NCBI GenBank assembly: GCA_964429795.1
Contig: CAYSCW010000001.1
Coordinates: 62,001 to 126,000 of the forward strand
Direction of reading: 5' to 3'
From: CAYSCW01 sp964429795
GTDB taxonomy: Bacteria; Acidobacteriota; Aminicenantia; Aminicenantales; Aminicenantaceae
Length of the DNA: 64,000 bases
Of this stretch, positions 1 through 7,049 are shown in pieces (position 1 is the stretch's first letter; each line of letters begins with the position of its first letter). Both the position numbers and the translations under genes were made by a program. The notes beneath the pieces are model-generated. The model was given only the letters and a program-made list of their open reading frames with translations. It was not told the DNA's origin and made no database searches.

Positions 1-118
1 GCTCAGAGATGCCAAGTTTTCGGCAAACCTCTCCAACTGTAGAACCTTGGTTTAATAGCACTTCGGCTTCCCGAAGCATGTTGATGATCTGTTTGGCTGT
101 GAATCGTTTCCTGCCCAT
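1..118 (-). CDS. IS3-family transposase OrfA, N-terminal part (partial)
   Basis: The frame starts with MGRKRFTAKQIINMLREAEV and continues to VCRKLGISE at the window edge. This is the usual opening of IS3-family OrfA proteins: a basic N-terminus followed by a helix-turn-helix of the transposase_8 type that binds the element's ends. The start codon (116-118) follows an AAGGAGAG ribosome binding site 6 bases away and lies 66 bases inside the element end, which is typical. OrfA normally acts with a DDE-containing OrfB made by programmed frameshifting; that part is not visible here. Only 39 codons are present, so nothing can be said about whether the copy is intact. Confidence 0.75.
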   Translation of the reverse strand, partial: MGRKRFTAKQIINMLREAEVLLNQGSTVGEVCRKLGISE

Positions 119-184
119 ATCCCTCTCCTTTCGTCCAGGAAAATTCTAACATATCTCCTGTACCGATATCAGGGGGGCAGGTCA
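1..184 (-). mobile_element. IS3-family insertion sequence, left end (cut by window edge)
   Basis: Read on the minus strand the element begins at 184 with TGACCTGCCCCCCTGATATC, which resembles the terminal inverted repeat of several IS3-family elements (TG start, CCTGCCCCC core). Sixty-odd bases inside this end lies the start of a transposase OrfA. The sequence to the right of 184 is a cooC-like reading frame that stops as soon as it enters the element, so the boundary is supported from both sides. The other end, the target duplication and OrfB lie outside the window. Family membership is recalled from terminal sequence and OrfA style, not searched. Confidence 0.75.
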
Positions 185-351
185 ATTGAGGCTGCCTGAT
201 CCGCAGGGATTCCGATTGCCGATGCCAGATTGGCATCAGGATCTGCGTCCACAGCCAAGACTTGATACCCGTCATTTTTAAAGTAATGAGCTAATATTCC
301 AGCTAGAGTGGTCTTCCCCGTCCCGCCTTTTCCGGTAACTGCGAATTTCAT
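185..351 (-). pseudogene. CooC-like P-loop ATPase, N-terminal fragment interrupted by IS3 element
   Basis: The frame opens MKFAVTGKGGTGKTTLAGIL and contains the deviant Walker A motif (KGGTGKTT) followed by LAVDADPDANLASAIGIP. These are hallmarks of the CooC branch of SIMIBI/MinD ATPases, which help load nickel into carbon monoxide dehydrogenase or acetyl-CoA synthase. About 55 native residues remain; a complete CooC is about 250. The frame then enters the IS terminus at 184 and stops at 169-171. The gene lies just downstream of uvrA on the same strand. The remaining part may survive beyond the left window edge on the other side of the element. The allele is almost certainly inactive, and the fragment implies the lineage had CODH or a related nickel enzyme. 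Confidence 0.8.
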
Positions 352-396
352 GACATCCGTAATTTTATAAGATTTTTAATAGCCTGAATTATTCCT

Positions 397-3135
397 CTAC
401 ACTTGCGACCGGCTAAGGTATTTTTTCAGGTAGCGGGCGGTGTGGGATTTTTTGGATTTGATGATCTTCTCCGGTGGGCCTTGAGTCACGATTTTTCCGC
501 CCTTCTCCCCTCCCTCTGGCCCTAAATCAATAATATAGTCGGCACTCTTGATCACATCCATGTTGTGCTCGATGACAATTACTGAATGGCCCTCTTCCAC
601 CAGCTTCTGGAAACAGCCCAGGAGCACAGAGATATCATCAGGATGGAGGCCGATGGTAGGTTCATCGAAGAGATAGAGGATGTGCTTTTCCCTTTGGTGG
701 ACAAGATGGTAAGCCAGCTTAATCCTCTGTGATTCTCCCCCCGATAAGGTTGTGGTGGGCTGCCCCAATTTCAAATAGCCCAGGCCGACTTCGATAAGAG
801 GAGAAAGTTTTTTCCTGATTTTGGGCCGGTCAGAGAAGAACTCACAGGCATCCTCCACGGTCATATTCAACACATCGTCGATATTCTTGTCTTTGTGTTT
901 TACTTCGAGAATTTCATCCTTGAAACGCTTTCCTTTACAGGCTTCACAGGTTAAGACCACATCTGAGAGGAAATGCATCTCCACGATCTGCTGGCCGGCC
1001 CCCTTGCATTCCTCGCACCTTCCCCCTGCAGTGTTGAAAGAGAAGAAACCGGGTCTGTATCCCAGAACCTTCGCCTCTCGCGTCTGGCTGAAAATTTGTC
1101 GGATATCATCCATAGCCTTGGTGTAAGTGGCAGGGATAGAACGGGGAGATGTGCTCAGAGGAGACTGGTCGACCATGATGATTTTATCCACGGCATCCTT
1201 TCCCTTTATTCTCTTGAACCCGTCTTTGGCCTCCCCCATCCATCCTTGGTAGAGGACATTGAAGAGAAGGGTGCTTTTTCCTGAGCCGGAGACTCCAGTA
1301 ATACAGGTGAAAATCCCCAGGGGAATCTGGATATTGAGATTCCTCAGGTTGTGCCTGTAGGCGTTTTCGACTTCGATAAATTGATGCGGGAGCCTCCTTT
1401 TCCTGGGCAGTTCGATTTTCTTTTCACCTCTCATGTACTGAGCGGTGAGGGAGTGAGGGGCGTGGAGAAACTTACTCATAGCTCCTGAAAAAATAATCTC
1501 GCCGCCGGCTTCCCCTGCTCTTGGTCCCAGATCAATCAGATAGTCACCAGATCTAATGATTTCTGGATCATGTTCCACAACCAAAACGGTGTTTCCGATC
1601 TCTTTCAGAGACTTGAGGATTTTGATCAAACGGTGGTTATCCCGGGCATGAAGGCCGATGCTGGGTTCGTCCAGAACGAAAAGAGTCCCTACCAGGGATG
1701 TACTCAAGGCAGCAGCCAGGTTTATTCTCTGGGCTTCTCCTCCAGCGAGTGTAAAAGTCATGCGATCCAGAGTGATGTAATCCAGGCCAACCTCCAGGAG
1801 GAAATTCAGCCGGTTTTGGATTTCATGGATTAATTTTTCAGCGATCTGTCTCTCAAAAGGAGTCAGCTGGATCCTTTGGAAGAAATCACGAGCCTCCTCG
1901 ACCGTCATCTGGACAACTTCTCCGATGGAAAGGCCTTCAATCTTGACACTCAAGGCTTGGGGATTAAGTCTCATCTGGTTGCAGGCTGGACAGGGCACAT
2001 ATTTCCGGTAGCGGCTGAGGAGCACCCTGACCTGGACTTTGTATTTTTTGGTCTGTAACCATTCAAAGAAGCCTTTCACCCCGTAATAGCCATCTCCTCC
2101 CTCCAGGATCAATTTCTTCTCCTCTTCCTTCAAGTCTTTGAAAGAGACATCAGTAGGAATCCCCCTTCGCCTTGCCTCATAGATCATCTCCTCCATCAAT
2201 CCTCGTGAGAGCGGCTTTGTCCATGGCTCTACGGCACCTTCTTCCAGGCTTTTGCTCTTGTCAGGGACAATCCTGTCTTCATCCAATGTGGCCAAATCCC
2301 TGAATCCGTGGCAGGTGGGGCATGCGCCTTGGGGGCTGTTGAAGGAGAAGAGATTGGGAAAAGGATCTTCATAGAGGATGCCACAGCGCTTGCACTCCAG
2401 CCTTTCGGAGAAAATAAACTCATCTCCTTTATGGGAGCGGACTTTGATCTTTCCCTCTCCTTTTTTTAGACCCATTTCCAGAGAATCGACCAGCCTTCCT
2501 CTTTCCTCTCTCGACAGGCTCATCCTATCTACCAAGACATCGATCTCTTTTTCTTCCCTCAACTTGGCCTCGTCCAGGTTGAGAATTTTGTTGTCCTTTA
2601 CGATTCGGAAAAAGCCATCTTTTTTCAGAGCTTTGACCCCTTTCTTCAATGGCCAGGAGAAGGTTATCCAGATTCCGGTCTGAGGGGGAAACTTGAACAG
2701 GGTCTCAACGATCGCATCGATCGTGTCACGCCTGACAGGCTGACCGCACTTAAGGCAGTGCACAGTTCCGATGCGGGCGAAGAGAACCCGGAGGAAGTCA
2801 TAGATTTCAGTGACTGTGGCCACAGTCGAGCGCGGATTCTTAGTGACGGCTTTTTGCTGGATGGCTATGGCAGGAGTAATACCTTCAATGGCATCTGCAT
2901 CGGGTTTTTCCATCCTTTCCAGGAATTGACGGGCATAGGCGGAGAGGGATTCGATGTAGCGCCGCTGTCCTTCTGCATACAGGGTGTCAAAAGCGAGCGA
3001 GGATTTTCCAGATCCAGAAACTCCGGTAACGATGATCAATTTGTTGAGGGGAATATCGAGATTGATGTTTTTCAGGTTATGGACTCTAACTCCCCTGAGT
3101 ATGATTTTTTTGTCCTTGTTTCCAGTGCGATTCAT
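397..3135 (-). CDS. uvrA: UvrABC excinuclease subunit A
   Basis: This 912-residue protein is the DNA-damage recognition ATPase of nucleotide excision repair. It has two ABC-type ATPase halves. The first Walker A is GVSGSGKS (residues 38-45), with signature TLAGGEAQRINLA and Walker B VLDEPSIGLH. The second half has GVSGSGKS, TLSGGESQRIKLA and LFDEPTIGLH. Both zinc modules are visible: CKRCG...CPTCHG in the first half and CEECKGAG...CEACKGKRF in the second. It is slightly shorter than the usual 930-950, and the second signature and Walker B region differ from the commonest UvrA form, so it may belong to a divergent UvrA subgroup. It is alone on its strand except for the downstream cooC fragment. 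Confidence 0.95.
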   Translation of the reverse strand: MNRTGNKDKKIILRGVRVHNLKNINLDIPLNKLIIVTGVSGSGKSSLAFDTLYAEGQRRYIESLSAYARQFLERMEKPDADAIEGITPAIAIQQKAVTKNPRSTVATVTEIYDFLRVLFARIGTVHCLKCGQPVRRDTIDAIVETLFKFPPQTGIWITFSWPLKKGVKALKKDGFFRIVKDNKILNLDEAKLREEKEIDVLVDRMSLSREERGRLVDSLEMGLKKGEGKIKVRSHKGDEFIFSERLECKRCGILYEDPFPNLFSFNSPQGACPTCHGFRDLATLDEDRIVPDKSKSLEEGAVEPWTKPLSRGLMEEMIYEARRRGIPTDVSFKDLKEEEKKLILEGGDGYYGVKGFFEWLQTKKYKVQVRVLLSRYRKYVPCPACNQMRLNPQALSVKIEGLSIGEVVQMTVEEARDFFQRIQLTPFERQIAEKLIHEIQNRLNFLLEVGLDYITLDRMTFTLAGGEAQRINLAAALSTSLVGTLFVLDEPSIGLHARDNHRLIKILKSLKEIGNTVLVVEHDPEIIRSGDYLIDLGPRAGEAGGEIIFSGAMSKFLHAPHSLTAQYMRGEKKIELPRKRRLPHQFIEVENAYRHNLRNLNIQIPLGIFTCITGVSGSGKSTLLFNVLYQGWMGEAKDGFKRIKGKDAVDKIIMVDQSPLSTSPRSIPATYTKAMDDIRQIFSQTREAKVLGYRPGFFSFNTAGGRCEECKGAGQQIVEMHFLSDVVLTCEACKGKRFKDEILEVKHKDKNIDDVLNMTVEDACEFFSDRPKIRKKLSPLIEVGLGYLKLGQPTTTLSGGESQRIKLAYHLVHQREKHILYLFDEPTIGLHPDDISVLLGCFQKLVEEGHSVIVIEHNMDVIKSADYIIDLGPEGGEKGGKIVTQGPPEKIIKSKKSHTARYLKKYLSRSQV

Positions 3136-3175
3136 TCAGCCTCAATCCTCAAAGTAACCGCAGAATGAGAAATTT

Positions 3176-3204
3176 ATTATAAGGCAAATCACAGAAATGA
3201 TAAA
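3176..3204 (-). promoter_or_regulatory. Candidate sigma70-type promoter of uvrA
   Basis: On the minus strand a perfect TATAAT (3176-3181 in plus coordinates) is preceded by TTTATC with a 17-base spacer. It lies about 40 bases upstream of the uvrA start codon. The -35 match is only partial, so this is a moderate candidate. No LexA box was recognised. Confidence 0.35.
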
Positions 3205-3228
3205 TCTTCCGGGATTATCTTTTATTAA

Positions 3229-3357
3229 TAGCATCTCTATTTCCATGATGAGTGAAGAATTTTTTCTGTAACCAGTGAGGTAGCGGTTCCTGTCCATCCG
3301 AGGCCCATAGTGGAGGGTGGGAGGGTCTTGGCGAGGATGGAGAGGAACCGGCGCTAT
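3229..3357. repeat. Dispersed palindromic (MITE-like) repeat, copy A
   Basis: The core is an inverted pair, CGGTTCCTGTCCATCC (3284-3299) and GGATGGAGAGGAACCG (3335-3350), pairing at 15 of 16 positions around a purine-rich loop with CCCATAGTGGAGGGTGGGAG. An outer segment, ATCTCTATTTCCATGATGAG near 3233, matches the terminal repeat seen in the other copies. Orientation is opposite to copies C, D and E. It fills most of the 336-base gap between the divergent uvrA and the 3472 gene; nothing else is seen in that gap except the two candidate promoters. The far terminal repeat seems truncated here. Confidence 0.8.
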
Positions 3358-3417
3358 GACCGATTATATCCCGCCCTCACTCCTATCTTGGAAAAAAGAT
3401 TGGCTACCTCTTTTATT

Positions 3418-3444
3418 TTGAGATTTTTCTGCTTTTGATATAAT
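3418..3444 (+). promoter_or_regulatory. Candidate promoter for the DUF3311/symporter pair
   Basis: A perfect TATAAT at 3439-3444 is preceded by TTGAGA with a short 15-base spacer. It lies 27 bases upstream of the start at 3472, which has a strong AGGAGG ribosome binding site at 3461-3466. The spacer is shorter than ideal. Confidence 0.35.
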
Positions 3445-3471
3445 GGGCAAGATTCCGGAAAGGAGGTTCTG

Positions 3472-3693
3472 ATGCGAAAAGGGACAATATACGCTCTGCT
3501 TCTTGGAGCTGTGCCCTTTATCACCCTTGTTTTTGCCCTCCCGTTAGTCAATCGAATTTATCCCATTATTTTGGGTCTGCCCTTTATTCTGTTCTGGATT
3601 CTTTCTTGGGTCATATTGACTCCTTTCATCCTCTTCCTGGCTTATAGGGTGGAAAAGAAGTTCAATCCTCCGCAAGGGGGAGAGGAAGAATGA
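3472..3693 (+). CDS. DUF3311-type small membrane protein
   Basis: This 73-residue protein has two hydrophobic segments (about residues 6-25 and 29-58) and a charged C-terminus (RVEKKFNPPQGGEEE). Small DUF3311 proteins with this arrangement are regularly encoded immediately upstream of sodium:solute symporters, and here the stop codon overlaps the symporter start by 4 bases (ATGA). The likely role is as an accessory subunit of the symporter in the cytoplasmic membrane, inferred from gene pairing only. The start is fixed by an AGGAGG site 5 bases upstream. Confidence 0.75.
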   Translation: MRKGTIYALLLGAVPFITLVFALPLVNRIYPIILGLPFILFWILSWVILTPFILFLAYRVEKKFNPPQGGEEE

Positions 3694-5120
3694 ACTCGGC
3701 TCTGATCATCATCTTTGCAACCATCCTCTTTTCCTCCCTCCTTGGCATCTATGCGGGGCGGCGGCTCAAGATGAACCTGGAAAACTGGACTGTGGGAGGC
3801 CGCCAGTTTGGGGCCATCATCATCTGGCTGCTGATGGCAGGGGAGATTTACACCACTTTCACTTTCCTGGGAGCAAGTGGATGGGCTTATTCAAAAGGGG
3901 CTCCCACTTTCTATATTCTTATCTATGGCGCTTTAGCCTACACTCTGTCTTTTTTTATCCTTCCTGCTCTATGGAAGGTGGGCAAGCGCCACGGCCTTCA
4001 CACCCAGCCCGATTTTTTCATCAACAGGTACGGGAGTCGATCTCTCGGGGTGCTGGTGGCCCTTATCGGTGTTTTTTCCATCATCCCCTACCTTCAACTC
4101 CAGCTTTCAGGCCTGGGTTTGATCGTTGAAGCAGCCAGCAACAGAGCCGTCAGTTCTCATCTGGCCATCATCATCTCTTTTCTTTTGACTTGTACCTTTG
4201 TCTACACCAGCGGAATAAAGGGGGCAGCCTGGGTGGCTATCGTCAAGGATGTGATGATGGTTCTTGCGGTGGGAATCGTGGGCATAGGAGTTCCTCTCAT
4301 CTATTTTGGAGGCTTTGGGAAGATGTTTCAGGCCCTCATCAAACAATATCCTCACCATCTTATGCTTCCCGGAGCTACTGTCCATATGGATGTGGGCTGG
4401 GTCATGTCAACAGTTCTTCTCACTGGCTTAGGCTTCTATATGTGGCCCCATGTGTTCGGTTCCGCTTTTTCGGCAAAGAGCGCAAAGATCATAAAGCGCA
4501 ATGCTGTCATCATGCCTTTCTATCAGATCCCGATTCTTCTTGTCTTCATGGTGGGATTCACCGCCCTTCTTGTCATTCCGGGCTTGGAAAATGGGGATAT
4601 GGCTTTTCTGGAGTTGGTCAGCAAGACCTATCCCTCCTGGTTCATGGGTTTTGTGGGTGCAGCTGGAGCGGTAACAGCTATGGTCCCCTCAGCCATCTTG
4701 GTTCTCTTTGCCGCCACCCTTTTGGCCAAGAATGTCTACCAGACTGGGTTTCGTCCCCAAGCCAGCGAAGAGAAAGTCATGAGCCTTTCCCGGTTCATGG
4801 TGCTGGCCGTCACCACTCTGGCCCTTGTCTTTGCCATCTTTCTTCCCAATGAGCTGGTTCCTTTGCTCATCTTCGGCTATGATGGTGTCAGCCAGTTTTT
4901 CCCGGGAGTGGTTTTAGGCCTTTTCTGGAAGAGAGTGACCAAGACTGGTGTCTTTTCCGGATTGTTAGCAGGAGTAGCAGTGGTGATACTTCTCGTTCTC
5001 GGAGGAAAGGATCCCTTCTTGGGGATGAATGCCGGGTTTGTGGGCCTGGTGGTCAATTCCATCATCACTTTGGGGGTAAGCCTGATGACGAAGCCTCAGA
5101 TTCGAGGCTTACAGGGTTAA
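3690..5120 (+). CDS. Sodium:solute symporter family protein (SSS/SLC5)
   Basis: A 476-residue polytopic membrane protein with about 13 hydrophobic segments and the general look of the SSS family (WTVGGRQFG near residue 35, SGWAYSKGAPTFYILIYG near residue 65). These carriers use the sodium gradient to import organic acids, amino acids, sugars or vitamins; the substrate cannot be read from the sequence. Together with the preceding DUF3311 gene it forms a two-gene unit like that of some monocarboxylate carriers. A sodium-driven importer fits the predicted sodium-type V-ATPase elsewhere in the window. The following M20 gene begins 129 bases downstream and may be separately transcribed. Confidence 0.85.
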   Translation: MNSALIIIFATILFSSLLGIYAGRRLKMNLENWTVGGRQFGAIIIWLLMAGEIYTTFTFLGASGWAYSKGAPTFYILIYGALAYTLSFFILPALWKVGKRHGLHTQPDFFINRYGSRSLGVLVALIGVFSIIPYLQLQLSGLGLIVEAASNRAVSSHLAIIISFLLTCTFVYTSGIKGAAWVAIVKDVMMVLAVGIVGIGVPLIYFGGFGKMFQALIKQYPHHLMLPGATVHMDVGWVMSTVLLTGLGFYMWPHVFGSAFSAKSAKIIKRNAVIMPFYQIPILLVFMVGFTALLVIPGLENGDMAFLELVSKTYPSWFMGFVGAAGAVTAMVPSAILVLFAATLLAKNVYQTGFRPQASEEKVMSLSRFMVLAVTTLALVFAIFLPNELVPLLIFGYDGVSQFFPGVVLGLFWKRVTKTGVFSGLLAGVAVVILLVLGGKDPFLGMNAGFVGLVVNSIITLGVSLMTKPQIRGLQG

Positions 5121-5249
5121 TAAAGAAAATGTCATTAACATGTGGGGCCCGTTCAGTAAACAGGCCAAATGGGCTCAAATGTCTCCACTTGAGTTATAGA
5201 GATAAAAAAGAAGACATAAATTGAAATTGTCTTAGGTATGGAGGAGAGA

Positions 5250-6419
5250 ATGATCGAGGGATTAAAGAAAGAGATTAAGAAATTAACCCCAAAAATCGTC
5301 CAATGGCGGAGGGACTTCCACCGCCATCCCGAGATTGCCCTTCAGGAGCACCGAACCTCATCTGTCATTCGCACATTCTTAGAAGGTCTCGGTATTCCTG
5401 CGGTCACTCTCGCCAAGACGGGATTAAAAGGAGTCCTAGAAGGGAAACCGGGAGGAAGAACCGTTGCTTTGAGAGCTGATATGGATGCCCTTCCTTTAAG
5501 GGAAGAAGGGGATAAGGAATATATTTCTGAAAATCCAGAAGCTGCCCACGCCTGTGCTCATGACGGTCATATGGCTATCGTCATGGCAGCGGCTGAGCTC
5601 CTTTCCCATAGAAAAGGCAGTTTTAAAGGCAGAGTCGTCTTCCTTTTCCAGCCTTCGGAGGAGAAGCTTCCTGGAGGAGCCAAGGAGATGATCGAAGAAG
5701 GGGCACTGGAGGGAGTCGATGCCATTTTCGGGCTCCATCTCTGGCAACCTCTTCCTACTGGAACCTTGGGGATTGTCAAGGGCCCGATGATGGCTCAACC
5801 TGATCAGTTTTCCGTCATAGTTAAGGGGAAAGGGGGGCACGGCTCTATGCCCCAGACAACAGTAGATCCCATCCTGGTGGCTTCCCATCTTGTGGTTAAT
5901 GTGCAGAGTATCGTCAGTCGTAATGTGGATCCTCTCAAGCCTGTGGTCGTTTCTTTTGGGACCGTGGAGGGAGGGACGATTTACAACGTCATCCCCAATG
6001 AGGTGAAGCTGACCGGAACGGTGAGGACTTTTGATCCAACGCTCCAGCACCTGGCGGAGAGACGGTTGCAGGAAATCACAGAAGAGACGTGTAAGGCTTT
6101 TGGTGCTTCTGGCCGGGTCGATTACGAAAAAGGATATCCTCCTCTTGTGAACAATGATGCGATGGTGGATTTTGTCCTGGAGACGGCCAGGAAGACATTA
6201 GGCGAGGAAAATATTAGGCCCATAGACCCAGTCATGGGGGGCGAGGACTTTGCCTACTACCTCCAGAGAGTTCCTGGAGCTTTCTTCTTCTTCGGGATGG
6301 GCGACGGCATGGAATTTCCCCATCATCATCCTGCCTTTGACCTGGACGAGAAGGCGCTGCCTCTGGCCACACTCCTGATGAGCTTCCTGGCCTTGGAGTA
6401 CTTGAGAAAAGAGGAGTGA
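5250..6419 (+). CDS. M20-family amidohydrolase (N-acyl amino acid / hippurate hydrolase type)
   Basis: A 389-residue metal-dependent hydrolase of the M20D group, which releases amino acids from N-acylated forms or from indole-auxin-type conjugates. Visible features are RADMDALP near residue 80, CAHDGH (Cys and His ligands, near residues 102-107), paired Glu in PSEEKLPGGA, and GGEDFAYY in the C-terminal catalytic part. The central dimerisation or lid domain is about residues 180-290. I prefer the ATG at 5250 over the in-frame ATG at 5238, because GGAGGAGAG (5241-5249 region) lies directly before 5250 and would be inside the longer version. There is no signal peptide, so it acts in the cytoplasm. 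It may process material imported by the upstream symporter; this is context only. Confidence 0.88.
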   Translation: MIEGLKKEIKKLTPKIVQWRRDFHRHPEIALQEHRTSSVIRTFLEGLGIPAVTLAKTGLKGVLEGKPGGRTVALRADMDALPLREEGDKEYISENPEAAHACAHDGHMAIVMAAAELLSHRKGSFKGRVVFLFQPSEEKLPGGAKEMIEEGALEGVDAIFGLHLWQPLPTGTLGIVKGPMMAQPDQFSVIVKGKGGHGSMPQTTVDPILVASHLVVNVQSIVSRNVDPLKPVVVSFGTVEGGTIYNVIPNEVKLTGTVRTFDPTLQHLAERRLQEITEETCKAFGASGRVDYEKGYPPLVNNDAMVDFVLETARKTLGEENIRPIDPVMGGEDFAYYLQRVPGAFFFFGMGDGMEFPHHHPAFDLDEKALPLATLLMSFLALEYLRKEE

Positions 6420-6482
6420 ATCATAAGTGTCGAGCCAGGTTGATTATTTAAGCTATCTGGATTGATGGAATAAAGAGTCGAT

Positions 6483-7043
6483 ATGAGTTTTCCCCTTGTC
6501 TTGGCCATTGCTTTAGCCTTAGCCATGGATGCCTTTGCTGTCTCTGTGGGCCTTAGCTTGAGCCGGGAAGGATTGACTGGAAAACAGACGTTCAGGATAG
6601 CTATCTATTTCGGCTTTTTCCAGTTCATGATGCCTATTATCGGATGGCTGGCAGGGCAGAGTGTGCTCCGCTATATCCAGGCCGTCGATCGTTGGGTCGC
6701 CTTTGGCTTGCTCTCTTTTATCGGTGGTAAGATGATCTGTGAATCTTTTTCCCGTCAAAGGCGAGTGGAGAGGAAGGATTCTGATCCCACAAAAGGCTTG
6801 TCCCTGCTCATGCTTTCTGTGGCTACGAGTATCGATGCCTTGGCTGTGGGGTTAGGCCTTGCGTTCATTCATGTCAATATCTTGTACCCTGCTGCAGTCA
6901 TAGGAGTGGTGGCTTTTCTGTTAACAGTCGTGGGAGTGAAAACAAGTCGTCTCATGGGGCAATGGTTGGGAAAAAGAGCTGGGCTTCTGGGAGGCCTGAT
7001 CCTGATTCTCATCGGAATAAAAATTCTGTGTGAGCATTTGTGA
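6483..7043 (+). CDS. mntP: MntP-type manganese efflux protein
   Basis: A 186-residue protein with six hydrophobic segments made of two repeated halves, each carrying an acidic membrane motif: ALAMDAFAVSVG near residue 12 and VATSIDALAVGLG in the second half. This is the MntP (former DUF204) signature; characterised members export manganese. Length and architecture are normal. It is convergent with the RND pump gene, with only 6 bases between the two ends. The 60-base upstream gap is too short for a yybP-ykoY manganese riboswitch and none is seen. Confidence 0.9.
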   Translation: MSFPLVLAIALALAMDAFAVSVGLSLSREGLTGKQTFRIAIYFGFFQFMMPIIGWLAGQSVLRYIQAVDRWVAFGLLSFIGGKMICESFSRQRRVERKDSDPTKGLSLLMLSVATSIDALAVGLGLAFIHVNILYPAAVIGVVAFLLTVVGVKTSRLMGQWLGKRAGLLGGLILILIGIKILCEHL

Positions 7044-7049
7044 ATGGTG

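Noticed and set aside
3..275. 90-codon frame across the IS end and the cooC fragment
   Set aside because: It spans the junction in a third frame and lacks any family similarity; both true frames are elsewhere.
821..1126. Long open frames opposite uvrA
   Set aside because: They are antisense shadows of a strongly conserved gene with no start signals.
6420..6482. Possible manganese riboswitch before mntP
   Set aside because: The gap is about 60 bases, too short for a yybP-ykoY aptamer, and no motif was seen.
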